Below the pieces are notes generated by a model, which saw nothing but the letters and a program-made list of their open reading frames with translations, had not been told where the DNA came from and searched no databases. Of a DNA stretch of 64,000 nucleotides, positions 47,201 to 59,200 are shown piece by piece. The DNA comes from Galaxea fascicularis (Eukaryota; Cnidaria; Anthozoa; Scleractinia; Euphylliidae): NCBI GenBank assembly GCA_948470475.1, contig OX419341.1, forward strand, positions 22,628,707-22,692,706, in the 5' to 3' direction. Each line of letters opens with the position of its first letter. Within the stretch, counting starts at the first letter, position 1. The position numbers and the translations under genes were made by a program.

Positions 47201-50200
47201 CCGTTATCACTGGAACAGATCAAGCGTGCGAGGGTAAGTCACAACTGTTTGGGTGTTTTCACGTGACTTCACGTCAGCTATGTTGGTGTCCCAAATTAAA
47301 CCTTGGGAAGTGCGTTTTATTTTTATGTAAATAACCGCTTTTGTTTCAGTAAGCCAACATGGCTGAAAGTCACATGAGTGAAAACACTCTATTGAAGTTT
47401 AGCACCTTATTTGATCGTGCACACAAAACACTGCTTTGGGCCCCTCATCTGTCCGAGTGTAGCTACTTTGTTAACCGTTCACCATGGAATCAAACCTAAC
47501 ATTGCCAGCTCTGTGGTTATGGTGTAAATAGATATCAAGAGCTCGAGATCGATAATTATCAAAAGCTAGAAAAAAAAATCACTTGATGGTAGAAACCCAC
47601 TATAACCTCCATTGAATTTTACAGAGATCCAGAGTGCAGCTTGCCCGGGCTATTACTCGCTAAGCAATCTGCGATAACCAAGAAAAAACATTGGCTAGAT
47701 AAGGCTTCTCGGAGAACAATGTACTCGAACGGGATACTCCCAGAGCCACTTGGTTTCTGCGGATGTATTCCAGTACTTAAGGATAGTATTATCGTTCTGT
47801 CGAGAGTAAAATGAAATTAAACATATTTGCATGTACAATGTTAGTCGCACACTGAGAGTATACAAAGTAACTTGCATTGCAGGCGAGTCTTGGTGACTTC
47901 TGGACTAATGAAAGGTTGCCTAACATTTCATGCATGCCGTAAATTGTATTTGAGCCGAGAGAAGGTCAATAATTTTTCTTTGCAGATCATTGAAAAGAGT
48001 ATTTCCAAGCTGAACGCAGTTACAAAAGTCTTAGCCAGCAGTGAAACTACCACAGTCAGTGAGCTGATGGTTATTAGCGACGCAGTTGTGCGAGTGACGG
48101 AGAATAGCGAAGTGCTGACTCAAAATGCACGGGTAACTATAAAAGTAAAAGGAAATAAAAGAAAATAATCATCCAGCATAAAGTAATAACAATAGCTTCA
48201 AAACCCCATCCACTGTCACCTGAGCATACAAAACGTATAATCGCGAGGTCACGTGTTGAAGCCCCGTTGAAGTCTTGATTTTTTTTTTCAGGCTTCTTTA
48301 CGCAATTGCAAAAATTGCGATCACAACTGCGACGATCATTCTCCATTTGATTTCATATCCGCAGTTCACACATGATTTCCTTCATATGCATCATTCACTT
48401 ATATAACAGTATTAGTAATCATCAGCGGATTTCAGTCAGATAATGTGCAATCCTCGAATAAATGTAACTCACGTTTCTTGCTACCCATTTGCACGTGTTC
48501 CAGGAAAACAGCATTGAATTGATTTCTAGCCTAGTGAAAGCCGTCGATAAACCAAACATCCCAATTTCTAGCCTGGAAAAAATGGCGCTTATGATTGTCA
48601 AAGCTGTTGAGAACCTCCTAAGGAGCATATTTGACGGATCACCTGTGAGCCTCGATGATCCCACTTTCAGATGTGACGAGGAAGTCATAGTAAGCACTTT
48701 GCTTTCTGAGTATTTGCAATAAATGCTTATATAGCAATAATGAGAACAACCCAGATGAGGAATATGTGGTAGCCAGTGCCGGAAAAATTCTGGGAATTAG
48801 ACGCATAAAAATGGCTGTATTAAGATTCGGCATTTTTGAAGGCAAGTATCAAGGAACAAAGTGAAAACAAAGTTTGTATGTACGAGGAGGCAAACGAAGA
48901 AACTGGGTAAAAAGAAAGCTGGCTGTAAACAAGCAAACATTGCGTTCGTTAGCCTTTTTGAAAGAGTGCTATTTGAGAGGAGATAGAACAATTGAATTTC
49001 ATTTTCAAACAGTTTCAGCGCTGCTGCTGACTGCTGACTGCTGACTAAAATGGCCCAATGTTGTTATATAAAAAATATTTTGGTCCTGAATAACGAGGGT
49101 TTGAAAACCGCGGAAATGGGGCACATGAATATGTTGGTGCAACTGTTCACCAACAAGTACCAATGTTCGATAACTGAAGTTCTCTAATCCCAATGAACTT
49201 TTGTTTTTTGGAAACTTTACACGGGGTTGTAAATTTGGATCAATCCTGGGGTGTTTTTTTTTTATTGATTCATTTATTGTTTGAGGACCAATTATGATTA
49301 TCTGAAAGAAAAGGAAACTGCAAAGTAACGGCTGACTTCATGTGGAGTTTTACTTAGCCATGAGGTGATGCGCCGCTCACACGAAAGTTAAACATTAGCT
49401 AGAGACAGCAAGGAGACACTTATAACACAGTGCAGTGGGAAATTAAGCAAACACGCTGGAATTAACAACTGTTCTCCATATATTTTTTTAAAGGAGAGAG
49501 GAAAAGAAGCTTCCAAGCAGGTTTTGCAAATAATGAACAAAATGTTCACCGCCGTTTTGAAAGCGAAATCACCAGGTGATGCAGACACCGTGATCAATAC
49601 CACATCAATAACAGCAATACTTCGGAAGACATTAGCTAACACTTTAAATGATTCCATGCTTGGCAGCGAACTGGGTCTCTTCAGACTTCCAAAACTGGGA
49701 TTATTTGAAGACGGAAAATTTGAGGAAGATACAGTCAGTCTTCAGGTAAATCGCTGTTAAATTTTCCCTGATACAACTCGCATGTAGTATTCTGCAACGT
49801 ATTGTTGTTATCTTGCAGCTCTGACCTGGCACGAGGGGACTCCGATATTTTTGATGTCTCATTTGGGAACGTTACTGTATCTTACTGTATTATTTGTTCT
49901 CTGTCCCTCTTTAGTTCCCCTTTAACATGAGCCTGCTTGTAGACTGTGGTTTGTATACGCGCCAATCCGGTCACCATCTTGAACAGGTCACTCACCCCGG
50001 CTCAGTCCACTCACCTGTTCAATATGGCGACCAGATTTGCTGGGCTTCGAATCTCGCACGTATACACACTACTGCCTACAAATGCGTCTATTTAGTTTTC
50101 AAATGTCTGTTACTTGGAAACTTTTGTCATGCCAAAAGTTTTGGCAGCGGGCGTCTTTCAGGTGTTATGCACGATAGCTAACCGTTAGTGGTAGGTTATT

Positions 50201-53200
50201 ATGTCTTTTTATTTCTGGTCCAGGAAATGACGAGGACGTTATTGGTGTTTGTCCGCCTGAAACTTTCAGAAATTACCCACCACCTCCTTAACCCCCCTTC
50301 TCCCAACGAAAAACAGCAATATCTCTGAAAAAGGGAGTATTTCGCCAGACTTGCACGTCCGTAAATAGGAAGCAAATCCAAACAAAGCATGCAAGTTTTG
50401 CTATCTTAGCATCCATATTTCGGAAGGATTTCTTTCCCATTTACAGTTGCTTCTCCTCTGATGAGGCAGATGCCTGCACATTTTGTGTATAGCCCAAAAC
50501 CGGGAGCAGGGATGGCGTGGTGGTGAGAGCACTCGCCTCCCACCAATGTGGCCCCGGGTTCGATTCCTGGTGATGCCATAAGTGGGCTGAGCTTGTGTTG
50601 GTTCTCGACCCTGCTGCGAGGGCTTTTCTCCGGGTACTCCGGTTTTCCTCCCTTAGCAAAAACCGTATAGCGGCTGCTAGAGGGGCCTTGCATATGCTTT
50701 CGGTTCGACCTTGTTGAGCTGCGTTCTTGCTGTACTTTGCGAGGCCGATTAGCTAGACAGTTATTATTATTATTATTGTTGTTGTTACAAGTGAAACCGG
50801 AAATAACAATATATAATTATATATCCCATGAAAAGGTAGATATAAGGTAAAGAAACAAAATGATGGCCGAAAAGGGTAACTTTTAATGCCACATATTACG
50901 GCGAGACATGACTAACCTTCTTCAGGGGCAACACTGAAGCAAAGTAAAAATGGAGAAAACGGTTACAATACAGAAATAGAAATAATAGACGTGCACTGAA
51001 GCGGCTATCAAAAAAAAAAGGTTAGTTGAGAGAGAGAGAGAGAGATGCTCTGAAAACACGCCTATCCGCTCTTGTTCTGACAGTTTTTTTAGTTCACGAT
51101 AAACCAAAAATTAAATGTTTTGCAATTTTTTCTTTGATTAAAATTACGAAGGAAGGCATTGCCCGCTATGTTTGTCATCGAATCGTAGATTCTCCACACC
51201 TCGCGATTCACACGTCATTTTGTTTAACCAATCACAGAAAGTAAATCGACCTTCTGAAACGAAGTGACGGTTTGCTTGCGACAGCGCTGTAGCTGTGGTG
51301 AAAGTAGTATTTGCGGTCAAGTTTAACAAAGTAATGGGAAATTTCTAGTCCGAAGCTTAACTACATTCAAAACGGTGAAATGATTTTGAATTTGGTTGAC
51401 CTGTCTCATAAAACCTTAGACCAAGTCAGTGGATTAACGAGCACATGAACGGCGATACCTCGTTTGACTCTCTCGTCAGGGGCACAAAACGACCAATTTG
51501 TTGAAAAATGTATCATTATACCCCAGTTAATAAAACTAAATGTTATTCAGGCATTTTCAGGTCTTTTTTAATATTGCTGAAAACAAAAATATCTGTTCCT
51601 TTTTGCCAGCAAGACACACAAGATATTTCCCAGCCAGCTAGATAAAATTGGTTGATTTCCCAGCCAGGTGCAAATTGAGCACCCTGCATAACAACAAAAA
51701 AGACAATTTCATATGTCGTAAGCCAAAATGGGCGTGGCAAAAGGCCTCAAATCATTTCGCCAGCCAGCAACACTCACACTGCTACCACACTTCAGTAATT
51801 ACGAACCGAAACCATCAGCAGAAAGAATTTTCATAACCAACTCCGGGAAATAACTGATATTTTGCCAGCCAGCACAATACCTCGGGGGAACAGATAAAGT
51901 GAGGAACAGATTCGTTTTGTGCCCCTGTCTCGTTCCGCCATTTCGACTAGGTCACCTGAACATGTGTTAGACTGTGAAAGATTTGTGTGGTGAAAGAGCT
52001 GTGGTGAAAAGCTGAAATGGTCGCCAAAATGGGAGATTTGCCGTCAAATTCAACTAAGTAATGGAAAATTTCTAGTCCGAAGCATAAAACTTTAGATCAA
52101 GTCAGTGGATTAACGACGTCCACGTCAACGCTGTGCGATACCTCGGTCGACTCGACTCTCCTTCCGCCACTTCGACTAGGACACCTGAAGATGTGTTAGA
52201 CTGTGAAAATATTTTTAACTGGCCACTCTGGGAAGGATTATATCAAGGCTTGATGGACGGCTTTTTGGATGTATCTCAGTAAAGCGTTGTGAAAGGGATT
52301 GTATTCGCGCCGCGACTGCATTCGACAACACATAAATTTTCCCGCCGTGCTTTGAGTATGACTGAAGACGAAGGATGTGCGATTTACGCAGTGGCCCGAT
52401 GTAGCTTTTTCGACGATTGGAGAAGGTATTTACCGTTGACCTTTTATTTAGTCGCTTTCTTCAAAAAACGTACGGTCAACCGATAAGCCAGATAATCGTT
52501 GTCTTTGTTTATGTGTCCAACTTTTGTATGGCTCGGCAAGAAGTTAAGCCTACTCTCAAATTTGGTTTTCAAGTTTATCGTCAGTTTGTTTATGAAGAAG
52601 GTTTTCAGGATTTCTGTGTTGGACCCGTTCTTATAGCAAATTACATTTTAATTTCCCCTCAATTTAAAAATAGATTCAAATGAAATTTACCGTAAGCTTA
52701 AGCTTATAATTTAAAGATTGTTGTAAAACGGTTTTTCCTCAGACTACCATTGTAAAACTGCCAAATCTATTAAAACAATTATTTGCTAATCTTTCTTGTT
52801 TTTTTCGACTGGTTCTTGTTCGGTTTTGACATAAACTTGAGTAGTTGACGTCTTCAGAGTTATTAAGCTTAGGTACTTTCCGCGTTTAGCGCGAACGTAC
52901 ACCAACTCAGCCGTGATTTTAAAACTTTTCTCTGTTTTTGCTGAATCTTTGACATACAATTTTTAGCTTTATAAAATTGAATTAAATTATGTGAACCCGC
53001 ATGCATTACAACCTCTGTGAAAACGTTTTTTTTTTGTAGTACAGTAATTTTTCAGATACAACAAAATGTTTCGCCACTCAAATTAAACTTATGTGTCGGA
53101 ATCGTGTAATTCATTAGGGTAATCCATTGAAAGCACGAACTGTTCCAGTATTTGTTTATGTGCAACTATTTTTCTTAGGCCAATACTTTGAATAATGGCT

Positions 53201-56200
53201 TTATTGTACACTTTGTTATAATTGTAATAAGGAATTTAGGTCATGGACAGTATAAAATAAAGTTTTGATGTCTGTGCGAATGAAGGTAACGTTTTAAGTT
53301 CCTGTTGAAAATAAAGTAATCACTTATTCCGTCACTGTTTACGATACGTTTTTAACCTTCAAATATCGTATTTAGTAAAATTACTGAGCTTGCATCGGTT
53401 GCCTTAACAATTTAAATTGTTTCATTTAATGTTAGCATTAATTTGATTTCATTCGCATTGCTGCAACTTCTAGTTTAAGTTTTATAATTTCAAGAATTAA
53501 ACAACACTTTTTAGGTGGGAAGTGCATTTAAGTGTACCACAAACGCGCTTTTTTTGTTTTTTAACAAACAGCAACAACTATCTGTATCAACTTACCTTCT
53601 CAAGTATACATTGTCCCTGAGCAGGCACCAGCCATAAAAAAATAATAATAATTAAAAAAGTCGTCAAAAGTTCCGTTTAAAGAAAATGCAAGTCCAGTCC
53701 GTTGTCCAGTCCTTGGAATTTTTTTTCTAGCTAACCTTTTGTGGCGCGGCGTCGCAGTGAACAAAATGCGCGTGAAAGTATAGCCTCGTTTTCGTTCTTT
53801 TCTCCAGGCCCTCTCCTTTGAAACAGATCTTAAAAATCGATCCTCGTCAAAAGCAATTGAAATTAGAAGAAACTGACAACGCCATCATAAAGAGCATACT
53901 CTCAAGCCTTTGGCAAAATTTTCTTTTATTCCTACATCAAATGGTCGTTGAGCAGGAAGCTGACAAACTTTTCAGTTAGATTTTCTACTGCCGCACTTTT
54001 TTAGGAAAAAGTAATCATGGACATTTTTTTTAACTATTTATTAAACTACAACTTCGCTTAAAAATATTCTTGGAGAAAGGTTCTAGTAAACTTTTAGAGC
54101 GAATATTAAACTTCGGTCTGTTCTGGTCACGTGATCGATTACGTCACAGCATTAAAATGACAAAAATGTAGATTTCATAAAAATCTCTACCAATATCCAA
54201 ATTTTTGTTTCCTCGCGTTTAATGCAACGCGAGATAGCACTTGCACCCAGACTCCCACTTTTTGAAAATTGCATATAGCTCCCTTTATATTTATATTTTG
54301 CTCGGTACCCGGGCAGTCCGAAATGGCTCACACCATTGTGCTTCAAACCACGTTGACTGCTTTTTCAATAACAAAATAATTTCGTCACAGTGAGCAAAAA
54401 CGCACTGGTGAGCAAAGTCACGTGACCAATGATGTCATCGCCCTTAGTCTTGTACAATAATTAGTTTATGGTAAGACTTATTTCTAGACAACGTGGAGGT
54501 CTTGCTGCCCTCAAACTGACCAAGTTATTTGGGATTGACGATTTTCCAGCTGCAAAGGATTCTGGGAGGGTTCTTATTATAATTATATATTGTTATTTAA
54601 TTATTATTATTATTGTTCTGAATATCATAAACGTCTTTGCAGATGGTTGCATTTGATGGCAACCCATACGATGATTGCGAAGGCAGGAGTAACGTCACCA
54701 CTCCAGTGGTAGCTTTAGAGATGCAACAGTCAGATGGTGCCAAAGTGACATTAAGTGGTCTTCAAAATGATGTGGATATACGAATTCGTCATCCGGAGGT
54801 ACCATTTGACACTGACGACAAGAAATTTTACCTGACATTAAATGGAACAACGTCTCAGTTTCATATTTTCAACTACACCCTCGAAAATATTGCAGTAGGT
54901 GTAGAATTTTTCTGTGAAGATGACAAGGTGGAAGAATGGAGATTAATGGTGGCACATGAGAGGAGACCATCAGCGCAAGGTAACATAGCGTCCTGGTCTG
55001 TGAATAGTAACGAAAGAAAACTTTTTCTCGTAGAGTCCAGCTTGTTAATTAAGGATGGGACATATCATGTGCTAGTGCAAGGAAAACCAAGGGGATCTCC
55101 AGGGAACGAACAAGTATTTAACTCCTCTTACATCCTAAAGATATCGACTTTGAGATGCTTTTTCTGGAACGAGACAACAGAGAGATGGAGCCCGGCAGGA
55201 TGCAAAGTAAGTTGGGTTGTCACCAGATGAAAAGAAAGGAATAAAACAGATAGGAATTCCCTGCTAAAAAAATACCAAAAATTAAAGAATTCGGGTACTA
55301 CTCACTGACTAATTGCTTTTTGTGCCTGTTGATCTATGGTGGGTGATGAAATAAAATATATCGTTCTGACCGATGGAGTTCTTGTCATGCCCAAATAAGC
55401 CATGTTATGGGTCAGAGATTCTTAAAACTTGTTAATATTATTCCATTGATAATGCAGCAAAAATAATAATAAAAAAAGACCAAAGCCCGTCAGAATTCAA
55501 CGAAAGAGCAATCGAGAGTATAGGTATTACTAAATGAGTCACGTGTGATGATAAAAATACCATATTACTGATGTTAACGAAGTCTGATAAGGTTAAGGAC
55601 CAGAATACTGAGATGAAATTAAAGGCCAAAAAAATAGCAAAAAACCCGAAAGAAATGGGGGGGGGGGGATGGTGGGAAGAAGTATAGGGGTTCAGGGGTT
55701 CCACTCCATCCTATTGTGGTTCATTTTGATTTCCAGATATCTACTTCCTTCCTCATACTTATTAGTTTTTATTACATCACAAGCAAACTATCCACATTTT
55801 AAATAACGTTATCTTGCTACAGGTTGGGTTAGGGACGTCTGTCCGAGAAGTTCAATGCCTTTGCAACCATCTGACATCGTTTGCTGCGCAAGTGTTCGTA
55901 GCCCCAAACGTTATCGATTTTGATAAAGCACTGAGCGGTTTCTTGGAATTGACATCCAGCTCGTCAAACCAGATTGTTCTTTCAACGGTCATCTCAAGTT
56001 TCTGCATCTATCTTCTACTGCTAATATGGGCACGAAGGATTGACGTGCGAAACGCAAAGAAGGTATAAAATAAACGCGAAAAGTTACGACGGGTGGTGGT
56101 CTTTTTTCCCACGACAGCATTTTTTATTTGTAGCTGGATTAATTTTTTTCTTTAAAACTGATTTTACGTAATTTGGGGACTATCACCATTATCGGTTATG

Positions 56201-59200
56201 AATATTGTTACAAGGATCGGGATTATCGAGAAAGTTCGCGAAGGTCAATGTCACGCAATGCGTTGTTTCAAGAATTTTCCAGAACTATGATTCATTAGTA
56301 ATAGCTATTGTAATAGCTGTAAATAGTTACTTTTGGAAACTTATAGATTCTATTCGGACACTTATATAAGCGGCTCTCCACTCAGTTAGTTGTGGTGGTT
56401 GAGATTCGGGACTTCGTTCCCTGTTTGTGATTCTCAAGTGATATTGTGTGACAAGTGACAAAAGGTGACAAGTGACAACTGAAGGGATTTTCCCCGTTCG
56501 TGTGATTGTGCGATACTGTGAATGAAGTCTTCAGGAGTTTTCGTCAAAGAGAAGGACAGTACTTTGCCTGTGGTCAGATAAGTGTAGAGAAGTACTGAGT
56601 TTAATATTGTAGTGAGATTGTACTAAGAGTAGTCGCTAGCTCGAGTTTAGTTGTCTCCCGTAGTTTACAGTTGAATAAATTGTGTTTCGTGGAAATAGTG
56701 AGGTTATTATCTTTCTGCCGGTAATTAGTTACCGTAACAATATTTTTAGGGGACCTCTAAATTTTTGGCGAGGGAAATTCAAAGAGATGCCTTGCAGCAA
56801 TTCGCTAGAGTGCCGCTAAATATTATATCTGGACATCAAATAGCTATTAAACTGAATATTGTCATCCCATAACATTCTACGATATATCGAAACATATATA
56901 AGCCAAACCGAATCTTAATTAATATATACCTCTAATTATCTCTGGTTTGCAAGAACACTTCACGCGCCCTAAAAGGGAATAGAATTCTTCTAGTTATTAA
57001 ATTAATTTGAACCTTAAATTTCTTTTGTTTTCTAGGCCGAAACAATTCCTTTAGAGGACAATGATCCCTCGCACCATTACCAATATGAAATTCTGGTGTT
57101 AACAGGCATGAGGAAAGACGCTGGTACAACTGCGGACGTCTGTTGTGATTTAGTGGGCCTGGATGGTGAAAGTGGTCTTCGTCTACTAAGAGATCCCAAC
57201 ATGTTGCGATTTCAAAGGTCTGGCATGGACGCCTTCCTTCTCACCACTCGCTACCACCTAGGTGAGCTAACAATGTTAAAGATCTGGCACAACAATACTG
57301 GATCAAGCCCCTCCTGGTATTTGAAACAAGTTGTTGTACGCGACGTGTCTGAAGACAGCGTGTATGTGTTCATGTGTAATCGTTGGCTCGCCGTAGAATT
57401 TGATGATGGGCAAGTTCTGCGAAAGTTGCCATTAGCGAGGCAGGACGAATTGAAATCATTCAACCATCTTTTTCAAAACGTTACACAAAACAATTTCGCA
57501 GACAACCATCTGTGGTTTTCAGTGTTTGTAAGGCCGGAAATGAGCAGCTTTACAACAGTTCAGCGCTTGTCATGTTGCTTGACATTGCTGTACTGCGCAA
57601 TGTTGACAAATGCAATGTTCTATCAACTTGACGAGAATGAGCCAGATCCTACGGTCATACTCAATATAGGACCGATGAGCATCTCTCTTAGGCAGTTGTA
57701 CGTTGGTATCATAAGCGGCCTCATTATTTTCCCAATTACTTTTGCTATTGCAAGTGTTTTCAGAAACGCCAGCCGAAAAGAGCCAAAGGGAACTGAAGGA
57801 AAACAACAGTTGTCGAAGAACAAGAAGCCGCAAAAAAGGGCGAAAGCTTACAAGGGCGATTTTAAAGATATTGTGCAGTGGTATCGTGCCCAGGATATAG
57901 ATGAAGACGAATTAACCACTGAAAACGTAGCCGTTGGATTGCCGCCTGTTGAAACCGTAAACAACAAAGAGAAGACTACAGAATGGCTTAATAGAAGCTT
58001 AGACAGTTGTGGCAGTGAAAGTTTCTTTGCGGGGCTGGACGAAACCGAGTGGGAGGAAAGCGAGAATAACTTTCAAGTGTCAGAGGATTGTAATGTTGAG
58101 GTCCAAATCAACGAGAAATTTGGATCCGGATTGGGTGGATCGGCTAAAGAAAAGAATCAGATGCTCCCTCATTGGTTCGTTTATGTTGGTTGGTCTGGAA
58201 TAGCGGTTATGACCTTAGTGTCAGCTTTCTTTGTTACCTTATACGGTTTTGAGTTTGGAAATGAAAAGGCCATTCATTGGCTTGTATCGCTGTTGATATC
58301 TTTTATTCAGGATGTTTTCATCAGTCAGCCGATCAAAGTGTTGCTTCTAGCTCTGGTCGTTGCCATTCTTATCAAGAAGCCGCGAGAACAAGTATCAGCG
58401 ACTGGTTTCCAAAGCAAAACATATGATGATAGTGACGAACATATTGACTTTGACAATGATTGTGAACGAGAATTTCCCGAATTCGAGAAGTGTTTATATC
58501 GGAGATACAATCAGTATCCACCAATCAAAATGGAACCTCCAGACCTTACCGAGCTGGCCAATGCCAGGGAAAAGAGAACTCGAGAAATCAGAATGTCTCA
58601 AATCCTGAAAGAGATAGTGATATATGTTTTATTTTTAATCGCATTGTTCATGGTAAGTTTTGGGCAGCGCGATCCCAAGGCGTTTCTCGTCGCAAAGCTG
58701 ATCGAGGATACCTATCTAGGGGGAGTCTATACTGGTCAACAGTTGAACCAGGTGAGTATCCGTGGAAGATACTCAAAACTATATATATAGACCATACTTA
58801 AAAGTGCGTTGTCCGTTTTTGAAACAATTAGGAGAGAGAGGCATTTTTTTTACGTTGACACAGTTTTCTACGTTTGCACGGTTCGAATGAATTGTTGTAA
58901 CTAATTAACAATTCACCTATAATTATAAAATGTTTGCCGCTCTCGTGAGGAACTTGCTTTCCGAAAAAAAAATCGTGTATCTTCCTTTGTTCGTTTTTTC
59001 TATTTATTTTTTTTTTTTTGGAGGGGGGGGGGGAGGGTTGGAAATGAAGGTTTTTAATGGTGGGAGAATGACCGAAACAATTTTATCCGGAAGACCGACT
59101 TTGAGCGGACAATATTAGACTGCCTGAAATATGAACTGTAATGATGGTTATTAGGATAGAGAATGTACGTTGCTCTTGCTGTCTTACATGTTTTATGTTG

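Noticed and set aside
52289..52683. Two small overlapping ORFs with a possible MTEDEGCAIYAVARC start
   Set aside because: A GT follows the first short frame, hinting at an exon, but no downstream partner or family is visible and the flank is repetitive.
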